Assembly (NCBI GenBank): GCA_950022655.1
Contig: OX465579.1
Location: forward strand, 41,643,950 to 41,707,949
Length of the DNA: 64,000 nt
Source of the DNA: Alentia gelatinosa
Lineage: Eukaryota; Annelida; Polychaeta; Phyllodocida; Polynoidae
Direction of reading: 5' to 3'
Positions 11,901 through 22,992 of this stretch are shown here, in pieces. The notes under the pieces were generated by a model. It worked only from the letters and a program-made list of their open reading frames with translations, did not search any database and was not told the origin of the DNA. Every line of letters starts with the position of its first letter. Position 1 is the first letter of the stretch. The translations under genes were made by a program, and so were the position numbers.

Positions 11901-14900
11901 TTTTCATATTAGTATCTGATTGATTTTTCCTTGACTCAGAAAACAGCTAGTGCGTACCACTGGGCGGGGATTCTGAGAGAGCGTCACACAGTAAATCCTC
12001 TCTGTCGGGCCGTCAGAATACTGCTGCACTTTGCCAAATCGGCCGCTCCGCTTTTTGTGTTCGGTGTCCCAGTTGTCCAGGAATGACTTGATCTCATACT
12101 GCCCGGGGCCCATGTTAGAATGGTTCTGAAATCCGTAAAGTAAATATTGTCACCCCAAACAGTTCACTCATCAAAAGGTTATAACAGTCATGGCAGGTAG
12201 GTCGCACAAAGGTTAAAAGTGTCCATGGATCAGGATCAATTACATATTGAAACCAACAGAGCCATTCAAGCCTGACAGTTCAATTGAAACCTTAATTTTC
12301 AGTTGTGTTGCTTTATTAACTATTATTTCACACCAATATTTATTTTGGGTCATGGAGAATAACACCAGCATGGCATTGAGAGACTAGTCATATGCATCTC
12401 TGAGTGTGACTGGTATTTTTTAATAACCTGCAAAAGAATAAGAGGAAACGTGGTTACTGAGTCCGAAGGGATGACCCTTCGAGATCTTTTGATGCCGTAA
12501 ATTATACGTCCCGACGCCGCAGGCGGAGGGATGTATTTATGGTGTCTAAAGGCCGAGAATGGCATCCCTTCGGACTCGGTCACTATGTTTTCTTATTATT
12601 ACATCCCTAATTATCAAGAAAATGCCTTTTTAAACACTTTTCTATGTAATTTTTGACCTGAGAGATTCACTACGGCCACAGTGCGCCCGAATATTCATAT
12701 TATTTATACTGCACCCCGAGGAGCGGGTAGTATATCATAGACGTTCAGCCATAGGTATGTAATAATGTTTCATTAGGTGACGCCCACTCAAAACAGCAAC
12801 ATATATATAACGGCAAATTGAAAATTTTACTACTGTAATGGTAACTGTTCAGGGTTTCGGGTGACCTAATCTCTTCCACTTTAAATGAATACTACTCTCA
12901 CTTCGCCATCTAGTGAGCGCGTGCAGACCACTGCTAATATTCTGATCGAGTTCTGCGCCTGCGCGTTTTAGGCCGACTTGAATCCTTGTTTCTATATCTT
13001 ACTGGAATGGTTGCTACTAATATCGTAATTCATCGAGGCTCCATACTAAGTGGATGACTTTGTTCTCCTAAAATACGCATTTAAGCTCAAGATGTTTGCT
13101 TCTAAATTGCATTGGTGGTTAATGAACAGGATTGTATAATATTGGGATCAGAACAATAAAACTTTGATGGACTATTATTTCCGGTGCCAGTGCATGAATA
13201 TTATATACCCATAGCCTCATTAAGTAGGCATCATATTGCATAGGCATTACATCATACCTGGTCATATAGGTGCTATGCGGACTGCTAATCCTTGAATAGC
13301 TCGGCCCTCTGGCACCAAAGTGATCCTTAACTCAACAATTAAAAAACGTGCACCCAAGTCTTCCACCTGACCCGTAATGCCTTTCATAATATGAAATTGT
13401 AACTCTAACATATGTGTTGGTTATCAAACATCATTAGCATGTAAGTAATACACTAGAGTTGGTGGATATCAGCTTTCGTTATTTCCACACAAATTAACAT
13501 AGCATTACCCTTCCCCATTGCATGGATCTGAGAGAGAACAAATCAATCTTTCGGTACCTGTGAATTTAAGCTTACGATACTATTTAAGAAACATTGAAGG
13601 TCTACCCCCAACACAGCGACCACGTCATTTTAGTGTTCAAGATTGATCATGCAGGAAAAATACGCTGGCAAGCTTGGAAGCTAGGCTACCTGATGATAAG
13701 TTTATATTTTTTTCACTCAACCTTCAAAAGGTTGCTCCCTGTGGGTCGAAGAAAAAGATTCAGTCTACTCAAACTTTATCAGTGTTTTACTTACTATGAG
13801 AAAACACTAGTTCACTTTCATGTGTAACTGCACCTCCTTTTTTTAACCATCAGAAAATGTTCCTGAACGAATCCATCTTGCTTTCCTCGTAGTGTAATGA
13901 GTACCTACAAATGATCTTGCTTTTTCCATCTATGGATGGATCAATAATTATCTTTTAGCCAGCGTGTTATCAGTATAACTAATTATGGCTATACACACTG
14001 TTGTCATTAGAGTCGGGAAGAAAATTGAAACTTTCCAAACCCTAATTATTTCCAGTCTTTATATCTAATGTGATGATAATTTAATGCTCCCCGAAAAAAA
14101 TACAGAAAACCTAAAATAATTGGTTATCCCTGTCAGCTACTATTACCTGCAGTGTATTTGGGGCCGCAGCAAATGGTCGCGGACACCTCTATTAAATCGA
14201 TTAATGAAAAAAATACCCTATCCAGATTGAATGGTTTTGTTTACGAGAGAATGCTAGATTTACTGTGGTATGGTCGTTCCTATATTTCTAAAGTGCTGGA
14301 TATGATTCATAAAATATGTTTATAAAATCTTCGTATAAAGTATAAGGGATAGGTAGGGCTAAGAAAATCAACTTATATAATAGTCAAAGCCCCAACCTGT
14401 TTATTCGGTCGTCATCCTTTTGAAACCTATGATGTACTACTGTGAAGGATTTACGGATGTATTAAGGAAAATGACGATTCAATAAAGAAGTATAAAGAAA
14501 AAAGAGCTATAAATGCAGCATATTCACTCACCGGGGCTGCGAGGTGGCCCGTTCTGATGGGCTTGTTGCGGTCCCCGGAGAAGAGGTCGTACGGGCCGCG
14601 TAGGCTGGTCACTTTCTTCGTCAACTCATCCGTGAAACTCTCGTGTTGGTAGCTGCCAGGGCCCAGGTGCGATCCCTGATCGAGGTAAGATGAGGAGGCC
14701 AGAATCAATGACAGGTAGCCACATTGTAAACCCTACTCATATTGCCCAGTGTATATAGGCCCACATCTAAGGAAATCGACCTGTGAGCATTGAATGATGA
14801 ATGGACACCAAATTGGTATTGATCTCTCATCCCCTTACCTATAACACTTGATCTATTCATTGCATTTCACAGCTGTAGGCCTATTCAATATCCTATTCAA

Positions 14901-17900
14901 TATCTGATATCAAAACACTTAAGAGCGGAGACCAGTTTCTAACATAAGTATGCTTTACTTACATTGATGTCAGGATGATTTATAAGATGTAATCTGCGTC
15001 TTAGCAACTAAATATATCATGTATACGATAGTCAAGATATCGCACTGACAAAGTGGTGGTCACACTTAAAAAACCTACTAAATAGAATTTAAAACAAAAA
15101 TTAACACGGGAAGGGGTATCATACAAACCCCGACTGTAAAATTTGAACCCCGAAACTTGAAAGAGATATGTCTCCAAGTCGTCCCCCTATACATATGAAT
15201 ATACCCATTTATCATTCGTTGTGTTTCACAAAATTGTTCTTCTCTTGTTTTTATGTAACGTTCAATAATAGATTAACATGGATACTATAACCATTGCATA
15301 CGGATTTCAAATCTATTGTATACGGAAAAACTCGTTAATCAGATATTTATTCATTTGTATATTTAACACTATGCCTATGGTTGGAGAGCAAAATATATCC
15401 TCAAATGATGTACTATGTGATATGCCAATTCCTAGGTTTAATTCATATAAAAAGATGGATAATAAATACAATAAACCATAGTTTTGTGGATAGGCGGGTC
15501 TGTGAACCGCTCATAGTTGATTTCGCATCAACCTCGTGGTTTACGGCCGACTGTCCACAAAACTATCGATCACTGTCTATTCATAAGAGATACTGACCAC
15601 CATGGGTAGGCAGCGGGTGCTGGAGGAGCCCGCGTCGAGCAGGCCCACCTGACTGGCCGACTTCTTCTCCTTCTCCTCCAGTACTGCGTGCGGCACGCCG
15701 CCCTTTCCGTACGTCCCCGGGCCTGGAGTCTCGCTCTAAGATTAGATACACAACACCCACCGTTAAGTAAGCACACAGCAACGTCGGAATGCGCGGGTCA
15801 ACCGGTAGATGAACGGTGACCAAAACCATACCTGCCTGCCTTGATGTATCATGCATGAATAGTATGAATAGCAAACTTATATCACTCATGCAAACGAATG
15901 AGCCTGATAACAGTCTCAAGATTGTTATTTCAGCTATAGCCTAATCTATATTTTTCCTTTCAGTATGGTTAATCTGTGATCACTTAATTGAATATCCTCC
16001 TTTTTATATATACATTTATTTAACAGTAAAAGATGAGGACTGTAGGATCTTGTATCGCCCTATCGATTGAAACGTTTTAGATAATAGAAAAAAAAAGGTT
16101 TAATCGCATTAAAATCAGGGCAAATTACAGCCTCGTTATTAACATAATCAGCATGAAATACTGAAATTAGGATTCACTTAATATCTATGTAACATCAGGG
16201 TCGCAGGTAAAATAAAGTGAACTACCTAAAACGGATAATTGTAATAATGTTTAAACGTTAAAAACATTGAGATATTGTGTTCTATCATTCTCTGCTAACA
16301 CGTCTTTGATATATGAATGATAGAAACACATGACTGTAGCACTATTGATATGTTTGACCACTTACTAGGGCCTTTTCCTTGAAGCGGTGTTCACGAGTCT
16401 GTATAATTCCGTGCGTGCTCCGGGGCTTCTCGTCTGAGGCTTGGAGAAAATCTTTGATCTCATATGTTCCCGGGCCAAGCTTCTTTTGCTGTAAAGGGAA
16501 AAAGGAGAAATAAGAAGTCAGCGTATATCAATGCTAACTATCAAGAGCAGCCCATGCTTTGATACGATCAAAACAATTTTCTTTGTTTTGTTTTGTATTT
16601 TTTTTCCTTCTTTGATTATTAAAGCAGGGCAAAAGTGTATGGGTTACAATATTCCGATGAAACGGAAGCGTCGACATGAAACGGTGTGGGATCTATAATT
16701 CAGGTGAGTACGTACGAGCAGCTTCTTGGCCTCCCATTGCTCCTTGTGCAGTAGATGTGGCAGTGCGGCCATGCGTGCTACCTCGTAGGACCGAGCCCAG
16801 CCGGGGCCGGCCGCCCGCTCCATCACCGCCTTGTTCGCAAAGCTCCCCAACTGCACGTCATAGCGCCCCGGGCCCAACATGGTGTTCTGGCAGAGGAAGA
16901 GAACGTCAATATCAACAGAGGGACCTGTCTCTCTATCCCTTCCACGAGAGGGCTTATCAAACATATCTGCCTTTGATGAAAAAAATAATACTCTATAATG
17001 TAATTATTTTTTCTGTATTGGAACGAAAAACAGCAAAATAAATCCAAAACGCCAATAGCGGCTTACCACTTACCAACGGAGTGGTTGACTTCTTGTCGTA
17101 TGAGGTTTGTATGAAGGTTCCTGGCATCTTGTTTTTAGGGTGGACAGCGGACACATCAAACCTGAATGATATGATATTTTAAGTTTCTAGTCCGTAGCTA
17201 ATTCGACCAAGTCTGTGATATCTTGACAGAATTAAATCCATTATTATGTACCCAGTAACAAGATACTTAATTCTATGATTCTGATCATTTTGAAAGACAT
17301 TTTTCTTTACAGAACGCTAATTTGAATTTATTTATGTAGCCATCTTGGCGTAAAAGACTATAAGCTGTGCTTCCTGGTATTTCCTTATAGATACGCCTTT
17401 CTTGTTCATGGGTTACTAAGTACCCATTGAAAATGTGAAGGGCCACAGTAGACAATTATCCATTGTTAATTAGCGGCCATAAACCACACGCTTGGTTTAC
17501 GGAATTTCCAAACCCAATATCGAATAACTAGGTATAAAAATTCTAATTAAAGACAATGGGTAGGTAGGTAATACAACAAACGGTGTTTTTTTGGACAGTC
17601 ATCTCTATCTAAACAACTCGAGGTTGACGATGATTTTCCTCAAACAGGAACATAAATAAATCTTTAGATCTGGAACTCATGGCAAGACTTTCAGAAATTC
17701 TGAATACAACAATAACATAATTTAGGCTACTTATAATACAGAACTGCATCGAGAATCGTATAAATACCCCGGTAGACCATACTCCACGAATTTGGATGTA
17801 CCGGAATCGTCATCGAGGCTAAGCCGAGACGATTATGGCACATCCAAACGAGTGGAATAGTGTCTATTTTACGATTCGAGTGCGGTTCTGGATTTATCTC

Positions 17901-19251
17901 ACCCAATTCTATGATATTAGATAGCATCAGAATATCAGAATAGTTCGAATATACCCAGCAAATACATATGACATCATCTCTCAATACGCCACGGCCATGG
18001 CGTAGTATTATCACTTTACAGGGCTGATCGTTGAGTATTTTTTCCTAATGTTATTTCTATGGCTAAGATTGTACCAGGGGTGAGATAATTATATAGAACG
18101 TCTTGACCATGCTGTGCAAGTCACAGAAAGAGATGGTAATTTACGGTTTGTACGGAACGAGGCATTTATATGTATTGCTGTGGGTGCTCTGTAGAACCAG
18201 GGCAGAGTTTCAGCTGTTGGAAAATTGAACGGGAATCATAGTTTCCCTAAGGCCATGATGAGGTGTGGGGCTGCGCATTACAGGCAAAGAACTATAACCC
18301 TTATTATATACCCATGCTGTATATATACTGTAAATATGCATCGTTTAGGCACATGACGTAAAAATACTGTACGGACCAGTGGTCAGTACACCAAAATATA
18401 GACTACCTACCGGTACCCATACACATTTATTAAAATTTTAGTTGTTAATAAAAATGAAATTGATTTTTAAATTTCGGATGTATAGTCAATATAACGTCCA
18501 ACCATGCTTGTATAAGTCACAGAACTCGATGATAATCTACCGTTTGTACGGAACTCGGCGTAAATGCCTCGGTCCGTACAAACTGTAAATTAGCATCTCG
18601 TTCTGTGACTTGTACAGCATGGTCAGGACATTCTATATAAGTATTTATATAGAACGTCCTGACCATGCTGTACAAGCTACAAAACGAGATGATAATTCAC
18701 GGTTCGTACGGAACGAGGTGTTTACGCCAAGTTCCGTACAAACCATGAATTATCATCGAGTTTTGTGGCTTGTACAACTACAAGCATGGTAGGTCGTTCT
18801 ATATTTACTATACCGGCGGTATACCCAAAATTTAAAAATTTAAAAAATTCATTTGGCTTAACAATCAATATTTTGATGAACGAGTATGGGTAGGTAGTCC
18901 GTATTATTATTAAATAGTGTACGGACCAGTGGTGCGTACAGTATTTTTACGTTATATGGCGAAACAGTGCGTATTTAGAGTATATACGGCATGGGTATAT
19001 AGTAAAGTTCTTTGTTACAGGTCCAATGTATTACTATTAGCATATTACATCTAGATCTAGATATCTAGATCTAGATGCTGTTTCAGTGTTTGATAATAGT
19101 GTTGGCATCCTATGTCACACGTGAGATGCAAGGCACTACAAGTTTATGTTTAACCATAATCCCTCACTTATAGATTAGTTAGATAAATAATGGAGACTTA
19201 CCGAGCGGTCTGAATGCCAAATGGCGCGCCTTTGAACTTTTTTTCAGCCAT
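8809..19251 (-). CDS. LEXM: LEXM/CIMAP2-like PGPG-repeat ciliary protein, ten exons
   Basis: Ten GT-AG exons join into 1302 nt (433 residues plus stop), with every phase consistent. The N-terminus MAEKKFKGAPFGIQTARFDV and the repeated PGPG-type motifs (LGPGRYDVQLGSF, LGPGTYEIKDF, PGPGTYGKGG, LGPGSYQHESF, MGPGQYEIKSF, PGPGNYEP, VGPGRYDIQIF) match lymphocyte expansion molecule, a SHIPPO/STPG-repeat protein now also called ciliary microtubule-associated protein 2. Human LEXM is close to this length (about 420 residues, from memory). Family knowledge places such proteins on axonemal microtubules of cilia and sperm flagella. Each exon from the third to the ninth opens with one repeat. There are no signal peptide or membrane segments. 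The start was chosen because the conserved KGAPFG motif follows it directly. An X-box-like site lies upstream at 19546-19558. The family assignment is strong; the function is inferred. Confidence 0.9.
9389..9513 (-). CDS. LEXM: LEXM exon 9
   Basis: Residues 340-381. It begins NPVGPGRYDIQIF after a CATTAG acceptor and ends TTC TTG CA before a strong GTAAGT donor. If the donor is not used, an in-frame TAA follows at once (...FLQ stop), so a retained intron would give a shorter protein. Confidence 0.85.
11558..11692 (-). CDS. LEXM: LEXM exon 8
   Basis: Residues 295-339, phase 0 at both ends, with a TTTAG acceptor and GTAAGT donor. It opens DEPGPGNYEPKEL, a PGPG repeat, and ends TKFFTGNF. Confidence 0.9.
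11958..12125 (-). CDS. LEXM: LEXM exon 7
   Basis: Residues 239-294, phase 0 at both ends. It opens NHSNMGPGQYEIKSFLDNW and includes KKRSGRFGKV. Donor GTACGC, acceptor TTTCAG. Confidence 0.9.
12450..12583. repeat. foldback element in LEXM intron 6
   Basis: GTGGTTACTGAGTCCGAAGG...ATG at the left is mirrored by CATCCCTTCGGACTCGGTCAC at the right, with a GC-rich centre near 12511-12525. It is an imperfect 134-bp hairpin of the same general kind as those at 4051 and 59622, but with different sequence. Confidence 0.75.
12660..12770. repeat. dispersed repeat R1, copy 1
   Basis: This matches 30351-30452 in the same orientation: GATTCACTACG, GCCCGAA, ATTATTTATACT, GGTAGTAT, TCATAGACGTTC and GCCATAGGT are shared in order with small indels. 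It lies in LEXM intron 6. The type is unknown; it encodes nothing visible. Confidence 0.7.
14532..14675 (-). CDS. LEXM: LEXM exon 6
   Basis: Residues 191-238, phase 0 at both ends, acceptor GATCAG, donor GTGAGT. It encodes GSHLGPGSYQHESFTDEL, then LRGPYDLFSGDRNKPI. Confidence 0.9.
15436..15585. repeat. foldback family D, copy 1
   Basis: The arms AGTTTTGTGGATAGGCGG and CCGACTGTCCACAAAACT enclose an inner stem (GAACCGCTCATAGTTGAT / ATCAACCTCGTGGTTTAC). The outer flank AAAAAGATGGATAATAAATAC recurs in the copy at 57585-57783, which lies in the opposite orientation. The element ends only about 12 bp from the 5' splice site of LEXM exon 5, so it sits inside the start of intron 5. Confidence 0.8.
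15598..15735 (-). CDS. LEXM: LEXM exon 5
   Basis: Residues 145-190, phase 0 at both ends. It opens SETPGPGTYGKGGVPHAVLE and ends STRCLPMV before a GTCAGT donor. It is more GC-rich than the flanking introns. Confidence 0.88.
16366..16488 (-). CDS. LEXM: LEXM exon 4
   Basis: Residues 104-144, phase 0 at both ends, acceptor TTTACAG, donor GTAAGT. It encodes QKKLGPGTYEIKDFLQAS and GIIQTREHRFKEKAL. Confidence 0.9.
16716..16886 (-). CDS. LEXM: LEXM exon 3
   Basis: Residues 47-103, phase 0 at both ends, acceptor CTGCCAG, donor GTACGT. It opens NTMLGPGRYDVQLGSFANK and continues with AAGPGWARSYEVARMA. Confidence 0.9.
17074..17161 (-). CDS. LEXM: LEXM exon 2
   Basis: Residues 17-46. It completes the split Arg codon of exon 1 and encodes FDVSAVHPKNKMPGTFIQTS, ending STTPL before GTAAGT. 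The F-D-V-S-A-V and P-G-T stretches are the recognisable N-terminal block of this family. Confidence 0.9.
17739..18088. mobile_element. composite foldback family, variant B copy 1
   Basis: The hairpin at 17739-17890 (CAGAACTGCATCGAGAATCGTA against TACGATTCGAGTGCGGTTCTG) is followed directly by a cassette with inverted ends TTATCTCACCC (17894-17904) and GGGGTGAGATAA (18077-18088). Reversed, this is the same layout as variant A at 20783, 32608, 58626 and 58908. It lies in LEXM intron 1. Confidence 0.7.
18286..19013. repeat. large nested palindrome
   Basis: The outer arms, about 18286-18425 and 18890-19013, are inverted copies (AAAGAAC...TATATACCCATGC...CGTAAAAATACTGTACG...GGTAGGTAGTC in the reverse reading). 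Inside are two hairpins in tandem, 18491-18637 and 18652-18807, diverged copies of each other with arms containing CATGCTGTACAAG and GTTCCGTACAAAC. A fifth single arm lies at 18094-18165. It is in LEXM intron 1, just beyond the composite element at 17739-18088. Confidence 0.8.
19048..19077. repeat. 30-bp perfect palindrome of TAGATC units
   Basis: Every base from 19048 to 19077 pairs with its mirror position. The sequence is built of CTAGAT units meeting at a central GATATC. It lies about 125 bp downstream of the LEXM exon 1 donor. Confidence 0.85.
19202..19251 (-). CDS. LEXM: LEXM exon 1 (start codon)
   Basis: ATG at 19251-19249 starts MAEKKFKGAPFGIQTA, and the exon stops two bases into Arg17 before GTAAGT. 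The KGAPFG motif directly after the start is characteristic of LEXM orthologues, which supports this start. Confidence 0.92.
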
Positions 19252-19545
19252 GTTTTGGTTGCAGTAGTATTTATATCTCCGATGTCAATTCAGTCTCCAC
19301 AAACGGCAATCCAGAAAATAATTGGTACGGCGACCGGAGGTGTTAACACGTATCCCTCCTACCTCCCCGCTTCCTGGGAACCGAAGACACTACTGGCCCA
19401 CACTACTAAACACTAAAATTAGTCATACTACAACTACAATAAATGACAACTGCAACTCGGTTACCACATTATAGGGATACCCCTATTTACACCTAAGGGC
19501 CCACGCCTCCCCGACCCTGCACTCGGTTGTTGTCGACCCGCCAGC

Positions 19546-19558
19546 GTTACATGGCAAC
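19546..19558 (-). promoter_or_regulatory. RFX X-box-like motif upstream of LEXM
   Basis: Read on the minus strand the site is GTTGCC-A-TGTAAC. One half-site is perfect and the other differs at one position from the RFX consensus (GTNRCC, spacer, RGYAAC). It lies about 295 bp upstream of the LEXM ATG. RFX factors drive ciliary genes in animals, so the position fits, but a single degenerate match could be chance. Confidence 0.4.
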
Positions 19559-20227
19559 ACCAAGCATACTCTCAAAGCTTGCACAGGAAACGGAGGAGCG
19601 AGAGTATTTGTAGTTAAACTTCTCACTAGACGTCGCGCTGTAAATCATGGTTCAATCGACGGTCACTAAATGTCGCCACTAGCTACCCAGACGTGAATAC
19701 ATGTTTTCACCGCGATGAAATGTTATCTGAAGTCATATATCTACACTTATTAATAGCAGTCGATTAGATACATTTGTGATGGTTTCATTGAGAGCATGCG
19801 AGGTCAGAAGGAGATACTGGAAGGATAATAGATACTGGTAGATTGGTCAAACCGTCTCTCGGATGCTGAGGTCAGGACTTAAAAAATAGTAACCCACTGG
19901 AGAATCTAGATCTAGACGTTTTGATTAGGGTTCTTGATGGAATTCAGTCACCTACACATCTAGTGATTCCCAATAACCTTCGTCGAGGCTTTCGTGAAAT
20001 AAGCACGATCTAAAGACAGCAAACCACTGACTTGAGTCTCGCCCGAGGTACGTCTAGAGCCCCTATTATCGCCCTCGTATCTACTTGTTTACATTTACCG
20101 TACCGTACATGCAACACGATGTTATATGAAAACTTGCATGACAGATCTGCTCCTACACTCACACTACCTCAGTGACACTTCTGTTCTTACTAGTTTAGGT
20201 CCGAGTAGATTATTATAGTCTACATTT

Positions 20228-20602
20228 ACGTCTCCCTTCCCTGAACGGTTCCGTCAAATCAACCCCTGTTGCGGCTTCGCCACCTACACTCGCACCGTTG
20301 TGTGAAAGCGGCTGTGAAAGCTTGGGCCTTCCTCCTCCACCACAGCTTGTCACTTCTGCTTTTATGTGAGTGTTTGGGGGGGGGGCTGCGAAAATAGACG
20401 TCTGTGTTGTAGCCACAGGAAAAAAGTGTTGCTTTGTGTATTATATATTAAAGTATGTGTCATCAGCTTCCCTTCCCTAAACGACTCCGTCGAACCGGTC
20501 CCCATTGTGGTTTCATATATCCGATAGAGCCAATGTGTCAAATTTGGTGTGACAGCTTTGGCCTCCCTCCTCCCCTACAACTTGCTATCTCCCCTTTTGC
20601 TT
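20228..20602. repeat. diverged direct duplication of about 130 bp
   Basis: 20228-20360 and 20466-20602 share CTTCCCTTCCCT, GACTCCGTC/GGTTCCGTC, GAAAGC-TTGGGCC/GACAGCTTTGGCC, CCTCCTCC, and ACTTGC/GCTTGTC-type blocks in the same order. The copies are clearly aged. No coding capacity is conserved between them. Confidence 0.55.
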
Positions 20603-20782
20603 TTTTTTTCTTAATTTTGAACACGATTTCTGAGAGGATACACACATATTTAAAAGATACTTTTTTCTATGAACAGGTTGAACATCAATGATTTTTTTCT
20701 AATATATAAAGCTGAAAGATGCATCCCAAGTGAACCAATAATCTCAGATCTAACATTATGCTTCTTTAAGTGGATAACTTGT

Positions 20783-21576
20783 TTATCCTACCCCTAATAA
20801 AAAACGCCATAGGCTTAACATGGGATTTGTTTATGTCACGGGTGTGACATAAAGTGTTGTTAATGCCACTACTTTCTGATACTGACAAAATATGGAAATG
20901 GGGTAGGATAAAATCTCAGGCCTCCAAGTGAAACCTTTAAAACCTATCAAAACCTATATTTTGATTCTTGAGCCTATATTTTTTCAAAGGAACCTATATA
21001 ACCTTTATAAACCTATATTTTCACTGCCATGCAGATTGATGTGTACAGGAAATCTCAAAAGTTAACTTGACACAAACTTAGATTGTCAAATGACAAGAAA
21101 TCCACATTATCAGTTTATTTAAGAGATCATAAAAATGTTTAAGAATCAACAGCTGGTGTGACTTTTTGCCGGGTTGGCTTGCCTGTTTGAGACTCAACAC
21201 ATCCTGACATCCTGCAATTTAGTACTAAATACATTTTTTAGAAATCAAGAACTGAAAATAAGCGATTCACTATATTTTTACTTATTATGCTGAATATGTT
21301 AACTTTAAAAACCTATAAAGGCCTATGTTTTGGGCCTTGAAAAACCTGTAAAAACCTATACTGGTATTTTGATTTTCAAAACCTATTAAAAAACCTATAT
21401 TGAGGCAGCAGGGCATTGGGAGGCCTGAAATCTAGACGCCACTTGTTTGAGTTTGAGCTTATTCATGCCACACATTTTGTTGGCTCCGTAATCTCACTCG
21501 TCTTCGACTCGTGAAATTATGGAGTCAACAAAATGCGTGGCATAAATTAACTCGGACTCAAACTCGTGACGTCTCT
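20783..21576. mobile_element. composite foldback family, variant A copy 1 (interrupted)
   Basis: The cassette runs from TTATCCTACCCC (20783-20794), followed by the shared ATAGGCTTAACAT block, to GGGGTAGGATA (20900-20910). Its partner hairpin is at 21434-21576 (GACG-CACTTGTTTGAGTTTGAG against CTCGGACTCAAACTCGTGACGTC). A second element (20917-21427) has inserted between them, splitting the conserved GGATAAAATC junction. Confidence 0.75.
20917..21427 (+). mobile_element. MITE family C, copy 1 (6-bp target duplication)
   Basis: The ends CAGGCCTCC and GGAGGCCTG form inverted repeats. The element is flanked on both sides by AAATCT (20911-20916 and 21428-21433). Subterminal regions carry many short AAACCTATA-type repeats, as seen where a transposase binds near element ends. 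It is 511 bp with no ORF. The second copy is at 40942-41472 in reverse orientation. The superfamily is uncertain. Confidence 0.85.
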
Positions 21577-22280
21577 TGATATTACAGTATAAGACAAGAG
21601 CACTTTTGGAAGTGAAGTCAAACATAAGTATTTTTCAGTCGCCTTCATAATTGATCGGCTCCTTTGACCGCATGACCTATAACTTACAACGTGGATATAC
21701 GGTAGCAGCTTGTACCGTTGCCTTGAATTACAGGCAGTCATATTGGACGAGCACTGCTTTATTCAATTGTGGATTGTAGCAAGTGGTATTTCTAATATTT
21801 CCTTCTTCATCTTTTTTTGTTTGTTGTGTTTAGAAGGGTCTCAGGCTTGTATCTTTAACTTTTTTACATTTCCTGTAGTTCTTTCAATATGATGTAGACC
21901 TAATCCTTATTATTAGCAGGTGGACGGTTGGTCTTTAGGTTATGGCTATAGCCTACTGTAGTACAACTGCTTTTAGAGTCACTAAGTGACCTGACCATAT
22001 TTTTGCCTTTTATAGCTAACTAAGTACAGATAGGAATATCATTTCTTTTTTTGGACAGAAGGTTTTATGGTGGTACAATGCCTTATAGTTTTGATATTTA
22101 GTATTTTGGTATCAATTTTTAAGAACTCCTTTATGCACATATTTCTACCTCTTAAACTTGTTCAATCATAATATAATATGCCTCATTTGAAAGAAAATAA
22201 AAAACAGTAGGTGCTAGGAAGTGGAATTTTCTAGGTGGATTCTATATTTACTGAGATATTCAAGTATTTGTTAAAAGTGG

Positions 22281-22294
22281 GGGGGGGGGGGGGA
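22281..22294. repeat. poly-G tract
   Basis: An uninterrupted run of G, one of several long G or C runs in the window (also near 39393, 42547, 54367, 54483 and 54582). Confidence 0.8.
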
Positions 22295-22864
22295 TTTTCA
22301 GTGAAATTGGCATACTCAAACACATGTTTACTCAATATTGATTTACATTCAGCATTAGTGTAACATTTACCATCTCCATATGTGGCACTTACAGTTGCTT
22401 ACACCCTAGAAAGTGTCATTATTAAGGTGAAATGTATATTTGTTGTGCTATCCATGTATTTTTGCCAAATCTCATAATGGGAGGGGGGGAGGCAGAAGGT
22501 GTATGAGAAGATCTTTTATTCATCATATTTACACACAAACAGAAGTCAAAATGGTTCATAACTTTGTTTTAGGAATCAGTCAAGACCCAGTCAAATGATA
22601 TTATTTTGTAAAATCATTTGTTATGTCATTTACCACCAGATATTGGCTTGACCTACTTTATTGTTGTATATAGGATCAAAGTTTTTGTTGGACCACATGG
22701 GCAGGCAGCATGCAGAAAGGTCTGAGTGCACTCATCCATGAGGCAAATTGCCAATTGAATCCCCTACAGGTAGCTAAATATATGTGTGCACTGATCCATG
22801 AAGTACTGTGTTCACAAAGGAATAAGCCTTTAAATAGCCAATCAATGCAGGTCCTTCCCTATTC

Positions 22865-22992
22865 ATGGATTCCCTCCCTCCCTCCCTCCCTCCCTCCCTC
22901 CCTCCCTCCCTCCCTCCCTCCCTCCCTCCCTCCCTCCCTCCCTCCCTCCCTCCCTCCCTCCCTCCCTCCCTCCCTCCCTCCCTCCCTCCCTT
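22865..22992. repeat. (CCCT)n microsatellite
   Basis: About 31 perfect CCCT units, ending in a short CCTT-rich degenerate tail. On either strand it is open in several frames (SLPP or GGRE repeats), which explains the spurious ORFs there. It lies about 170 bp upstream of the first recognised exon of the chromodomain gene. Confidence 0.95.
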
